Positions 48,781-60,269 of a stretch of 64,000 nt of DNA are shown here, in pieces. Positions within the stretch are counted from its first letter, which is position 1; every line of letters begins with the position of its first letter. The position numbers were made by a program, and so were the translations under genes. Origin of the DNA: Hevea brasiliensis (Eukaryota; Streptophyta; Magnoliopsida; Malpighiales; Euphorbiaceae); NCBI RefSeq assembly GCF_030052815.1, contig NC_079507.1, positions 57,353,119 through 57,417,118 of the forward strand, given 5' to 3'. The notes beneath the pieces are model-generated. The model was not told where the DNA came from. It did not search any database and saw only the letters and a program-made list of their open reading frames with translations.

Positions 48781-50898
48781 ATGTCAACTTTAAGGATACC
48801 TTCAGCACCAACTTCTCCCCGTGATGACGCCACTCAACTACACAGTGCTTTCAAAGGTTCTTTTTTTTTTTTTTTGGTGACTACTCTTGTTGTGTTCTTT
48901 TGTTGATTAATTGCTTAAATTTCCAATTTCTTTGCATATTATGGCTGCTTGATCTTGATCTTAATTACTAATTAATTTATTAGAGCTTGAGCTTGCTCTG
49001 ATTTTTTTATTGGTAACAATTTCTTTCTGTTTCGGTTTCAATGTCACTTTCTCCACCCCCTTCTGCTTATTCAAAGCGAAGAATTATTTAGGCCTGTTTG
49101 TTTAATATATATATATATATATATTTGTTTGTATGTTCTAAAAATTCAACCATGGAAAGTTACATGAGGTTGCAGTTAGAAAGGTTTGTCAGTTTCTGTA
49201 GATTTATTGAATAGAAATCAAAACTAATCTCATGAAATTAACGTTTTTAATGTGCAATTCCTCAAAATTGCAAGGAGTTCTTAAAATTAAAGATCCAATG
49301 TCCTTCCTCTTGGCTTTTAATTTTTAATTAGAAATATTAGCTTGACCAATTTTAACTTAAAATTGTTATGATGCAACTTTTACCTTTTGATAGTTTTGTT
49401 GCCAGCCCAACTTAGAAGTTAAGAGGCTTCATTTGAGTCCATTCTGCATCTAGCATCAAATACAGAACTGAATATGACAGATAAAAAGACCTCATTTGTT
49501 AAAAGATTTGGGAAGAAGTATGGTTCTTTGAGCAATCTGTGGACTTGTATCTAAGCCCATGATACATTCATGGGGAGAAGTGCATTTTAGGGCTTAAATA
49601 GATGATGCTGAAATAGTTCAAGAAAATAATGGAAGTAAGAAACTTGCTTATATATAATACAGATCTTTAATTTACGTGAACAGGAATAGGATGTGACGCT
49701 GCAGTAATTGTCAATATTCTTGCACATAGGGCTGCATCTCAACGAGATGACATTCAACAAGAATTCGAAACCTTGTACTCATATGACCTTAAGAAAGAGT
49801 TGTCTTCAGAGCTTCATGGCAATCTCAAGGTAATATAAAGAGAGCTTTCTTTGTACTTCAAGAACTCTGCATGTAGATTGATAAAACATTACTTTGAAAT
49901 GGTTTCAGAAAGCATTGTTGCTCTGGATGCAAACTCCAATGGAAAGAGATATTACCACCCTTAAGCAGGCCCTAACGGGACATATTCCTCATCCTGAGCT
50001 TAAAATTGCCACTGAAATAATATGTTCTCGCACTTCTTCCCAGATTCGACAAATTAAACAGGCTTATACTTCTACTTATGATACTTATCTTGAGATCGAT
50101 GTTGAAGCTCATGCATCTGGAAATCATAAACAGGTTCTCTCTATTTCTCGTCTGATTTTGTCATTTATAAATTGGTTTGAATCGTCATCACATTGTTGTT
50201 ATGATAGTTGATGCTGGCATATTTAAGTACAACAAGGTATGAAGGCCCCGAAATTGACAGAGTGCTGGTAGAGAATGATGCTAAAGCAATGCATAAATCT
50301 GGGGAGAAGAAATTTGGAATGGATGAGAGGGTTTTGATTCAGATTTTCAGTGAAAGAAGCAAAGCACATTTGGTTGCTCTTGATTCTGCTTATCATAAAA
50401 TGTATGGAAGAGAACTCAGAAAGGTATATAATCTTCATCAATATTGAATTCTTTAGTTATCTTCCCTTGTAATTCCTTGGATGATACTACTAACTAACTG
50501 TACTCAACTTGATCTTGGTTCCAGGCGATAAAAAGGGAAGCATCAGGGCATTTCAAGCATGCCTTGTTAACAATTTTGCAATGTGCTCATAATCCTGCCA
50601 AATACTTTGCTACGGTAATTGTCCTGCTAATTACCAATTAAATCTTTTTAAGTTGATGGGATTATGATCATATCAGATTAATTAACTTGCTGTGCAGGTT
50701 TTGCGCAAGGCGATGAAGGGTTTGGGAACGAAAGACACTACGCTAATCAGGGTAGTTGTTACAAGGGCTGAGGTTGATATGCAGCAAATAAAGGAAGAGT
50801 ACCAGAAGCTGTATAAGAAGCCATTAATTGATGCTGTTCGTTTGGAGACATTAGGCCATTATAGGACCTTTCTTCTTTCACTCTTAGGCTCTAATTGA
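48781..50898 (+). CDS. ANN5: Annexin D5-like protein, 317 aa
   Basis: Six exons: 48781-48856, 49684-49829, 49909-50133, 50208-50423, 50525-50614 and 50698-50898; all GT/AG, 954 nt, one frame. Four annexin repeats are visible, with the ANN5-type N-terminus ([20 protein letters not shown]), [16 protein letters not shown] in repeat 1, [17 protein letters not shown] in repeat 2, [14 protein letters not shown] at the linker and [17 protein letters not shown] in repeat 4. A full type II calcium site GLGT lies in repeat 4 (259-262); repeat 1 has G-I-G-C-D instead of GxGT, and repeats 2 and 3 lack it, as is usual in this branch. Annexins bind acidic phospholipids in a calcium-dependent way; in Arabidopsis ANN5 acts in pollen and membrane trafficking. 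The start was set by family alignment and the AAAG/GT donor. It appears intact. Confidence 0.95.
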
Positions 50899-52510
50899 TC
50901 AGTAGCCCTGGCAATCTCCTATGTGGGATTGTGTAGCATTGGATTTTGAAATGTTGGTTGTGTTTGCAAGGAAAGTTGTTCGGGGTGTGATTTGAAAGTC
51001 TGCAATTAATGAACTTAACGTGCCTGAAATTTCTTGGCATTTTTCTCAAGTAGTTCAATTTTTCAGTTCCTTAATTCAGTATACTTGTTGGCTTGATTTT
51101 AAAAAGAGATTGGACTAGGTATGAGTGAGGATCATAGACCTATGTATGTAATGTCTACCCACTTCTTCAAATGTCAATTGCGTGCAGAATTAATTATAAA
51201 CAAGAGGCGCATCAATTCTGTGTCTTTGCACTAAAACTTTATCCCTTGAAAGAGAAAAGCTACACATCTTTCTCAAATTCAATTTCTGAAAAATTTTTAT
51301 TTTTTATAATGATGATATGCCATTGAAGTTTAGTTCAAGTTCTTTATTTTACATTATCATAATTAATTTCTATTTTTTTAATTAATTTGACTCTACTAGA
51401 GTTTAAATTTGAAAATCTCATGAATTGATTTTCTTACATTTCATTTTTCTCTTATTAAAATGAAAATTCATGTTAAAAAAAGTAGAGAAATTATGTGTAT
51501 AATACAATCTGATATGAAGGAAGACTTAACTAATGGTTAATGATGCACCAACTTTCATTTACTTCTTACGCATCTTTTTTTATGGCAGAAGTACAGGCAT
51601 CCTCCCTCTTTACATTAATGGAGAAGAGGTCACAAGGCCAATGGGACAAAATGTCCACATGCATTCTGGCAAGTGACAATGTTTGTATCAACCTTCCTGG
51701 AATCTACTTACCTGAAAAGTCAGTACTGCTCGTTAACTTCCTGTTTTTGCATGTTTGATAATTATTTCAAGGAATATTAACTATTACACAATTTTCCCTT
51801 TTATCAGGTATTTTTCACTTATTATGTCAAAGTTTTTTTTGTCAGACTTGTTATGTCAAGTTCTGTCTGTTGATCAGGGTGTAGTAGTATTATCCATGCT
51901 AAATTATAAAAAGATTACAAAATTAACCTCAATTTCTTATTGAAATTCTAAATTTATTGTTGCTATGTCATCTGCCCACTGTCATTCAAAGTACTCTGTT
52001 GCAAGTTCTTGGCAAGCTTTAGGATTAATTTTTGGTGCCATCATGTGATCGAATCTCGCATTATATATGGGAAATGCGAGGACTGCCTGTACCCTTATCA
52101 TTATTTGCTTGATATGATCGCAGAAGAATGCTACCATACTTCCCTTTCATTGAATTGATTTTCATTTTGGTATTTCTGATCATTATTATTTTTTTCTTTA
52201 TCTCCTTTTTATTGCCCTAAATTGATAATTGCAGACAGGCGACTTGTTTTATCTACATATTTGTGGATATGGTGAGTGCTCTCCTCTGGATTTGGATAGG
52301 CAAGGAGATCTTTTCAAACGAAATTTGTCTACTGGACATGGATAGAAGCAAGCTGCTGAAATTATTGGGATGCTTCCCACTGCTGTATTCGTGTGATAAG
52401 GAATATTTAGATACTACCAATTTAATTTTTTTCAATTGTCAAGGAGAAAAGAAAAAATAAGTTGATATAATGAATAGAAGGAATTAGTTTCCAAAACTAC
52501 AAGTTGTGTG
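50899..52510. other. 3' UTR of annexin and unassigned spacer
   Basis: The annexin 3' UTR likely occupies about the first 300 bp. Two patches with better coding-like composition (51540-51720 and 52260-52440) contain no protein I recognise. Nothing else was seen. Confidence 0.35.
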
Positions 52511-53033
52511 TAGAGGTGAGCACTATTTAGTTTGAATCGAATAAACCAAATCGAATCGTTTTAATTCGATAATTCAATTTGATTTTTAAGATAATTCGGT
52601 TAGGTTCGGTTTGGTTTTACATTCTAAAAATTTCAGTTATTTCGGTTCAGTTTAATTTTAAAGAAAAAAAATCAATTTAACCAAACCGAATTTTTTTATT
52701 AATTTTTAAATTGTTTATTTTTATAGGAAATTTATGAATTATATGTAATTATACATATATAAATTGTTTAATTTCATTAATTAATGGTTATTAGGTTCGA
52801 ATCAAGGTTAAAATCATACCAAATAACTTAAAAATCAAGTCTAAATTAAAAAACCTATCAAAACTTAAAACTGATTGGTTCAAACCGAATCGAACTGAAA
52901 TAGAGCGGTTCAGTTCGATTCAGTTTTTCATTCATTTCGGTTCAGTTCGGTTTCTAAAATATGATAATTTGATAAATTTGATTTTGATAGTTCGATTTGA
53001 TTCGATTCAATTTGAACCGAATACTCACCCCTA
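52511..53033. mobile_element. Non-autonomous hAT-like element, copy 3 (523 bp)
   Basis: The left end is TAGAGGTGAGCA; the reverse complement of the right end is TAGGGGTGAGTA (10 of 12 identical). Flanking octamers GTTGTGTG (52503-52510) and ATTGTATG (53034-53041) match at 6 of 8, both differences being G/A transitions. The interior carries TTCGGTT and GAACCGAA-type repeats in inverted arms, as in the other two copies. No coding capacity. Confidence 0.7.
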
Positions 53034-53759
53034 ATTGTATGGAAATGGAAGATATAAAGTGTGCGGTGTTGAAGTTGCAACAATTATAAATGAATTAACA
53101 AAGTGCTAGTTGAATTATGGAAAAAAAAAAAATAATAACAATAAACTAGCTTGTCTTGTTGCTTATTTCCAATTAACCCTCCATTGCTCAATACCTAATC
53201 CATTACATCCGATATTACATATTTTTAGTTTCACAAGATGAGATCTTAATACTCAACTCTTTTCATAAACCCATTTCTCTTAAAAAAATCATTCATCTAC
53301 CAGAGTTTCACAGCTCATTCTATATAATATAATATATATAGGAGTAAGGAGTAAGGTTAACCACAAAAATAAGGGTGACTAATTTTCAGTTGTAATAAAA
53401 AATTGAATTAATTTAATGAATTTATTTAATTATTTAATTATTAAATTAATTCGACTCAATTTGATTGATTAGGTATTTTTAGCAACTTTGATTTTACTTA
53501 TTAAATTAATTGAAAAAGTCAAATCAAATTAAACTTTTAAAAGGATATATCTTCTCTTCAACTTGCTAGTCCAAACTCAGAGCTTAACATTTGAAATCCT
53601 ATTAACATGTTCATGTTTAGTCCAACCAGTAAGTCCGCGCATAGATCCAAACTAAAAAACTGAATTAAATTGAAAATTTTGATTAGATTCGATTTGATTT
53701 TATCTCACTAATCAGTTCAATTCGTTATAATAGATTATTCGATCATTCAATTTTATAAG

Positions 53760-55254
53760 TGATGTCTCAAAATATGTCCAAGAGGGGGTGAATTGGACTA
53801 AAACAATTTTTCGATTCTTGTTCAAAACTTTTGAAAAATTGTAGCTTAATTCAACCTAATTTTCTACTGTGAAATGTGTGTGATACTGCTCAAATAATTA
53901 GTTAATACAAAGTTGGCTTAAAAACATACAGTATATTGATCTGACATAATATATTTGCACTCAGTAAAAATTTCAGTAATCTGAATAAAATCACAGCACA
54001 GCAAACAGAGCAGTAAACAGAATATATCAGTTGACAGCAGATATAACAATAGGCAAATTATATCAGATATCGGCAGATTCAACAGTAAACAAATTATCTC
54101 ACTTTGCAACAAAGTTAATAGTAAACAGTATCAATTTTCAACTAAGCAAAAATACTTCAACCAAAAAATTAAAGTGCATAAATTTAAAGAGTAAGGATTG
54201 AGAGAATTGAACACTGAATTTTTATAGTAGTTCAGCCTAACAAGCCTTCATCCACTCTCTGAAAGATCTCACTTTGAGTCTTCACTTTACTAATCTTCTC
54301 TTTTAAAGGCAAGAGACAAAAGCCCTTTACAAATATTCACACAAAGCTTTTATAAGTAGCTTCACACTTCTACCAAGTCCCAAACACTTTTCACAATCAA
54401 GCTTCAATAGGTGCTTGTATGACTTCTCATAAATGCTAAGAAGGTGTTTAAAACTCAATTTCACTCAATACAACAGAATCTATAAAGAAGAGATGAGTAA
54501 GTAAGCCAATGATGAGCAATAAAAATAATTTGAGCACTTTGAATGAAAGCTTTAATGATCTTAAAAGATAAGGAACAGTTGAGAGACTTTTATTAAGTGC
54601 AAAATGGCCAAGGGTAAGTGTATTTATAGCTTTGGATCATTTTTGACCATTTGAGAACTCATTTGAACATTATAATTTCAAATTTCAAGAAAATAGCTGT
54701 TATTTTGTTATTTTCTATGATGTTGTGCAGAGTTGAGACAATTAGCAAACTAGTTAGTAAACCAGTTAGTATACCAGAACCAATAGCAAACCAGTTAGCA
54801 TACCAGGAAAACTTTTTTACATAACTTTGAAAACTTTAAAACTTTACACCAAATTATAATAAAATACTTTTAGGCCATTGATGATTCAAAAACAAGTTTT
54901 GAAAACTTAGGATAAGAATTTGAGAGATTAAAAATAAGTATCATTGGCTTCTACTCATCAAATCTTTTCACAAGCAATCCTAAAAGTTCAAACTTACTTC
55001 TATACTACATGTACCTTCAAATTTGATTTTCAATGTAGTCTTGGAAGGTAACCTTTTCTTTCTTCTTTGTCTTTGATTCATCTTGTATTATCTTAGAATG
55101 TCATCATTTCTTTAAAATACAAGTTCATCATCAACTCCATGAATCTTTTTCTTTATCCTTAAAGAAGCACAACACTTAAAATAAGGTTAGTTTGATTCTA
55201 GTTGAGTTTTGTTATCATCAAAATCTATGCTCCTTTAAGCTCATGGGGTCAACA
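53760..55254 (-). mobile_element. Minus-strand Copia-type LTR (about 1.5 kb), possibly Sirevirus
   Basis: Read on the minus strand, the sequence GGGGGAGAT is followed by TGTTGACCCCATGAGC at 55254, the expected polypurine tract and LTR start. The LTR end on that strand is near 53760 with CCAATTCACCCCCTCTTGG a little inside it, a block typical of the 3' end of plant Copia LTRs, and a terminal CA. The length suits a Sirevirus. Repeated polypurine-tract-like motifs upstream (55256-55282 and 55556-55580) support that branch. This is the 3' LTR of an element whose body is cut off at 55902. Confidence 0.6.
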
Positions 55255-55255
55255 A

Positions 55256-55282
55256 TCTCCCCCTTTTTGATGATGACAAAAC
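55256..55282 (-). other. Polypurine tract of the minus-strand Copia element
   Basis: The minus strand reads GTCATCATCAAAAAGGGGGA immediately ahead of the LTR start. This is the primer for plus-strand DNA synthesis in the element. Confidence 0.6.
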
Positions 55283-55555
55283 TCAATTGAATCACCATGT
55301 AAGAATTGACAAGTGTGAGTATGTGTATGAATGTATATGTGGGAATAACTCCCCCTATGTATATACCTATATCAACAAATATTAACAAATAACTCTCCCT
55401 TAATAATTCCAATGAAATATTCATAAGCATTTTTAGTCACAGGGAGTTTAGGCAAGTATGACTAAAATACTAACTAAATATGCACAAGATATTTTCACAA
55501 GCTATATCAACAACATATTAATCACAAGTTATATCAATAATGTCAATCATTCACT

Positions 55556-55580
55556 TCTCCCCCTTTTTGTCAGCATCAAA
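55556..55580 (-). other. Second polypurine-tract-like motif
   Basis: The minus strand reads GATGCTGACAAAAAGGGGGA, almost the same as the tract next to the LTR, about 300 bp further inside. Duplicate tracts of this kind are described for Sireviruses. Confidence 0.5.
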
Positions 55581-55774
55581 AGAACATGGGAGAAAAAAAT
55601 GCACAAATGTATAAACAAAAAATCAGTTTAAATGCAGTGAATTAAAATAGACAAAATACTAGATAATATAGCAAACTAATTAATGTCCAGAAAACTAAAA
55701 ATAACAAACAGAGTAGCAAACTAAAAGACAGACTATCAGGCAAAATAAAATCCGTAAACATCCAGTAAGGTGAT

Positions 55775-55900
55775 CTATCCCTTCAGCCTAGAGCTTCTTC
55801 TGATTTGTCTCGGAGCAGCCATCTTCACCCTTTTTGGCTTGACAGATTTATCACTCAAAGTTTGAAGGATTTCAGTAGCCATTGCAGTTACAGGTGTTAA
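55775..55900 (-). pseudogene. C-terminal coding relic of the Copia element
   Basis: An open minus-strand frame ends in a basic tail (KRVKMAAPRQIRRSSRLKG) and a TAG at 55777-55775. Upstream it is cut by the LTR at 55903. It sits where the last coding part of a Sirevirus would be. The protein domain itself cannot be named from 40 residues. Confidence 0.35.
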
Positions 55901-55902
55901 AG

Positions 55903-56849
55903 TGTAACACCCCTAATTTTTAAATTAATTATTTTATGGATATATATTAATATTTTATTTTTTTTAAATTTTAGGAAATTATTTGAAATTTTTTAGATTT
56001 TAGAAATTGGGTTTAATTTTTCGAAAATATAAAACTTTGATGATTTTTAAAAATTGATTTAAAGACCACGTGACAAAACTAAAAATATATTTGGACTCAA
56101 CGAATTTTTCTGAGTTTTCTAAAATTTTTTCGAAATTTTTGGGCCTCATTTTCGGTTCCAAGGTAGAGTAAAAATTTAAAATTTTGTATCCTGAATCGGA
56201 CCGATCGAATTGAACCGGAACGGTAGAATCGGACCGGCCCATTTCCTTTTCTTCTTCCCTCCATGCGTGCTCGACACACACACACACACTCTCTCTCTCT
56301 CTTTCTCTCTCTCTCTCGTTTTCTCTCTCCTCTCTCCTCCTCTCACTGCCCCACCGCCGCCCCAGCCTTCCCAGCTCACCGGTGCGCTACCCCAGCTTGT
56401 CCCCCTTGCGGGCCGTCGCCTGAGGCTTCTTGAAAACCCGCCTGAAGATGCCCCAATGTGCAGCGCACCGATTCGACTTCTCGGGCCGATTCCGGCCACT
56501 AATCGGACCTGATCTTGTGCCAAATCTCTTCAACACCTCGAGAGCTTTCCATAGACACCAAGAACACCAAAATCCATCGAGCGGTCTGCTCAATTTTGTC
56601 TGGGAAGTTTTAGCCCATTTCAACTTTTAGGCTAAATTTCTCGCAAACCGTGTACCCCACGAGAAAACTAAGAGTACTGGAGTGCTGCACACGTTGAGAG
56701 CTTCGCGGCAATACCAATTTCAAAATTTTTTGACACTGTTTTTTGGTGGGTCCCATGAAACTTTGTAGTATTTTTCCAAGTACTAAATGAGCTTAGAAAA
56801 TTCCATAAAAATTATATACTAACTCCTGTATTGTGGGCTTCGTGTAGGT
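55903..56849 (+). mobile_element. Partial Gypsy-type LTR starting TGTAACACCCC
   Basis: The terminus TGTAACACCCC is common to many plant Ty3/Gypsy LTRs. The body has an AT-rich first 300 bp, a block with GGACCGGCCC and CT microsatellite (about 56280-56320), and a GC-richer centre to about 56530. It is interrupted at 56850 by the Athila-like element, so only the first 947 bp are visible here. The internal region and 3' end are not in the window. Confidence 0.5.
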
Positions 56850-58479
56850 TGATACATACATTTTGCATAGTCATTTAGGTCTAATTTTATAACCATTTTT
56901 ATTTGATTATTAGTCATTTTTAGCTAATTTCATTAGTTAATTAGTTAGTTTTTCATAGTTGTCAATTTTGCATTAATTTGTGATTTTTACTTTGTTTTGT
57001 AGGAAAAATGGTGTTTTTGAAGGACCAAAGAGAATTTTGCCATTGAGGAGTGTCTTCTACAGCCAAAGATGTCAAAAACAAGTTTTCAAGCTAAAATATG
57101 CATTGACCAAACTGTGCATAACTTGCCGCATAAGCTATGCAGATCTGCATAAGGAGAAAAATCACTGTTCCAGAACTAGCCGAAATGTGCATAAGGAAAC
57201 TGCATAGCTTATGCACATTCACGCCTCCCTTATGCACTTTCACGGAATTGTGCATAGCCTATGCACCAAGTCATGCAGTTTCGCATAAGTGACCCAGAAA
57301 CAGCCGAAAACTGCATAAGGGACTGCATGACTTATGCAGTCCACTTATGCAGTCCCTTATGCAGTCCCATAAAGAGTTCATTAATGAGCTGGCAGAAGAT
57401 TCCCTCAGATAATTCCTCCTAGAACATACCATTTTAGGGCTCCATGTCAGAAAAATGATATAAATAGTCTCATTTTCCCATTTTAGGGAGGGAAGAAGGA
57501 GCAGAAAAGAAAAGGAGAAGAGTGGCAGAATTTGGGGAGTCATTTTCACCTTCCACACCATTTTCAACCAAGATTTGCAGATTTCTTTCTTCCCTTACAT
57601 TTTTCTACATTTCTAGTGTTTAATTTCTTATTTCTTAGCTTAGATTAAAGCTTTATTTCCTTATAAACTCATAATATCTTGTAAGCATTATGGATAGTGA
57701 GTAGTTTACTTTTGATTCTGGAGTAAGGGTTGTAATATTTGAGATATTTTGTGGATTTTGATTGGGTAAACCATATTTTGTGGTCTTAATGAGTTTTATT
57801 CATTTCTTGTGTGCTTAATGACATGCTTAGTGTAGGATCCCATTAAGTAATGTTCTTAATCCATGGTTGAAGCACCGAAAGGAGAAGGCCTTGTGATAGA
57901 TAATCAAGAAATTGGACTTAATTAACTTAGACCTAGAAATAGGCTAAGGATTAAGAGGATTCAGTTAATTAAAGAACTTAATGGGTCTTAATTAACTCTA
58001 AGTCCACGAAAGTAGGATTAGATTGATTAAGGCACTCTTTGTCTCACTCGAAAGGGAATTCAAAGGATTTAAGAATTAATCTCCTTAAAACCCATAAGTT
58101 TCATAAGATTGGATAACCAATTTAAAATTCCAAAATAGCTCGAATATGAAATCCCGAACTCCGGAATCGCCTTTTTACCATTGTTAATTTCTAATCGAAT
58201 TTAATTACTTGCCATTTTGAATATTGCCATATTTGAACTTGCTTATTTCAATTTGATGCAATTTTAGTTTAATTAATACATTGATGAATAGAATATTAAT
58301 TTTGCACCTATAGATTTCACATTCCCAATACCCATCAATTTATTACTTAAATTTCAAAATAGTCCAAATTAGTTAGAACTTTTACATAAAAAATTCAATC
58401 ATTAACACAACTCCTCGTGGGAACGATATCTTTTCTATATTACTTGTACGACCCGTGCACTTGCGGTAGGGACACATCA
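56850..58479 (+). repeat. 5' LTR of the Athila-like element (1630 bp)
   Basis: Starts TGATACATACATTTTGC and ends GGTAGGGACACATCA, six bases before the primer site, so it has the usual TG...CA ends. Length fits Athila LTRs. 57115-57371 is packed with short GCATAAG/CTTATGC words. The partner 3' LTR is outside the window, so boundaries rest on the TG...CA rule and the primer site only. Confidence 0.75.
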
Positions 58480-58485
58480 AGTTTT

Positions 58486-58503
58486 TGGCGCCGTTGTCGG
58501 GGA
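58486..58503 (+). other. Primer binding site, tRNA-Asp type
   Basis: TGGCGCCGTTGTCGGGGA, complementary to the 3' end of plant tRNA-Asp apart from one position. The same site primes minus-strand synthesis in Athila-group elements. Confidence 0.8.
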
Positions 58504-58613
58504 ATTATTTGTTTAATATTGAATTCTTGATTATTTTAGTTGTTTTTAGTTTTATCTTTGTTATCTTTTCATTTTGTGTTTGTTTGTTCTTTTTCAGGTA
58601 CTTTTAATCTTTT

Positions 58614-60263
58614 ATGAGAAGAGCTAGAAGCATAAGTGATACATCCTTATTGTTCAATCCTGAAATTGAGAAATTTTGTAAAGCCAACAAGAAAGAAACC
58701 AGAAAAAGGAAAGAAGCTTTGAGAGAAACCGAAATTGAAGCAGACATGGCTGATGAAAGAATTAGAATTGGTGTTGGTAATGCTGGAAATGGTCAAAACA
58801 ATGAAAATGAAGCCCAAGGAGAAGAAGTTGTTAATGCAAACGTGCCTAGGGGAAGTATGATGGATCATGCTTTTCCACGTTTTGATGACTTGAGAGAGAG
58901 CATAGCAAGACCAAGAATTGATGCAAATAGCTACAAGATGGATTTTGGAGTCCTTCAAATGATTCAGAATTCTCAATTTGGAGGGCATCCTTCTGAAAAT
59001 CCACATACTCATCTGAAGAAGTTTGCTATGATTTGTGACATGCAAAAACAACCTGGAGTGTCAGATGATGCAGCAAGATTGAAGCTATTCCCGTTCTCTT
59101 TGAAAGATAGAGCATTGGATTGGCTTGACTCTTTACCTCACAACTCCATTACAAATTGGGAGCAACTCACTGATGCATTTCTTGCACAATATTTTCCACC
59201 TGGAAAAACTCAAGAGTTGAGGAATCAAATGACAGCTTTCAGACCAAGAGAAGATGAAACTTTATATGAGTCATGGATGAGATGGAAGGAATTAGAGAGA
59301 TTATGCCCACATCATGCCATTCCAAAATGGATGATAAATCAGAATTTTTACACAAATGTCACTCCTGCAATCAGAGGGATTATTGATGCTCAAACAGGAG
59401 GAGAATTTATTATGAAGCATGAAGATGAAGCTTATGAGCTATTGGAGAAAATTGCAAAGAATACTCATCTTTGGAGTAGTCCAAGAGGACCAGCTCCAAC
59501 TCAAAAAAGGCAAGCTGCTGGAATGTATGATCTTGATCCATTCAACATGATTAATGCAAAGTTTGATGCACTTACAAATGTCCTTGCTAAGAAGATGGAA
59601 GATCTGAGTATGTTGGTTAGTTCATCATCATCAGCTGGAACTTCACAACAAGTGGCTTATGCAGAGGAAACTACCAGCTGTGGAGTAGATTATGGAGAAC
59701 AAGCAGCATATGTTGGTAATTATGGAAACAAACAAATGGGGAATTCTTATTCTCAAACTTACAATCCAAATTGGAGGAATCATCCCAACTTTTCATGGGG
59801 AAATCAGCAAAATCAAGTTCAAAATCAGAATTTTCAACCACATCAGCAACAAGGAGTTCCATATCAGCAAAATAGGCAACCATTGCCTAATTTTCAGCAG
59901 AAAAATATGAACCCTCCACCAAAACAGCAAGAACGAAATTCCACCACTGAAGCTTTATTACAACAGATTCTTGCTAACCAAAATAAGCATGATGAGGAGA
60001 TGAGAGAGATGAAAGCAAGGCTGGAACAGATGCAAACACACAACAGAATGGTGGAAAACCAGATTGCACAACAAGCATCTTCCTCAGGTGCTAAATCTTT
60101 TGGAAAACTTCCAAGTCAACCAGAAAACCCAAGAGAGCAGTGTCAAGCTATTACTTTAAGAAGTGGGAAAGTTATAAATGATGAGAAGAGTGAAAACAGT
60201 GAGAAGAGAGAAAATGAAAAAGAAAGCATGAGAGTGAAAAACAAGAGAGTGAGAAAAATGTAA
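58614..60263 (+). CDS. Gag of the Athila-like retrotransposon (549 aa as read, C-terminus frameshifted)
   Basis: Capsid precursor that packages the element RNA into virus-like particles. Residues about 85-290 form the retrotransposon gag domain with FGGHPSENPHTHLKKF, LFPFSLKDRALDWL, FLAQYFPPGKTQELRNQM, ESWMRWKEL and EAYELLEKIA. Residues 385-470 are Asn/Gln-rich with the YNPNWRNHPNFSW block; residues 475-510 are a coiled coil; AITLRSGK is near 525. No CCHC zinc knuckle is present, as is typical of this group. In an intact relative gag and pol form one reading frame. Here a one-base frame change at about 60220-60232, in a GA-rich stretch, leads into a stop at 60261, so the last residues are not native. 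The ATG at 58614 is the first good start after the primer site. Confidence 0.8.
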   Translation: MRRARSISDTSLLFNPEIEKFCKANKKETRKRKEALRETEIEADMADERIRIGVGNAGNGQNNENEAQGEEVVNANVPRGSMMDHAFPRFDDLRESIARPRIDANSYKMDFGVLQMIQNSQFGGHPSENPHTHLKKFAMICDMQKQPGVSDDAARLKLFPFSLKDRALDWLDSLPHNSITNWEQLTDAFLAQYFPPGKTQELRNQMTAFRPREDETLYESWMRWKELERLCPHHAIPKWMINQNFYTNVTPAIRGIIDAQTGGEFIMKHEDEAYELLEKIAKNTHLWSSPRGPAPTQKRQAAGMYDLDPFNMINAKFDALTNVLAKKMEDLSMLVSSSSSAGTSQQVAYAEETTSCGVDYGEQAAYVGNYGNKQMGNSYSQTYNPNWRNHPNFSWGNQQNQVQNQNFQPHQQQGVPYQQNRQPLPNFQQKNMNPPPKQQERNSTTEALLQQILANQNKHDEEMREMKARLEQMQTHNRMVENQIAQQASSSGAKSFGKLPSQPENPREQCQAITLRSGKVINDEKSENSEKRENEKESMRVKNKRVRKM

Positions 60264-60269
60264 AGAAAA

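Noticed and set aside
51540..52460. Two coding-like patches downstream of annexin
   Set aside because: No conserved protein block and no joining splice sites were found.
52790..52810. GGTTCGAATC, similar to a tRNA T-loop
   Set aside because: No acceptor stem or anticodon arm around it; it is one of the GGTTC repeats of the hAT-like element.
56210..56512. Open frame of 100 codons on the plus strand
   Set aside because: It lies inside a Gypsy LTR and is largely translated CT repeat and Pro-rich low-complexity sequence.
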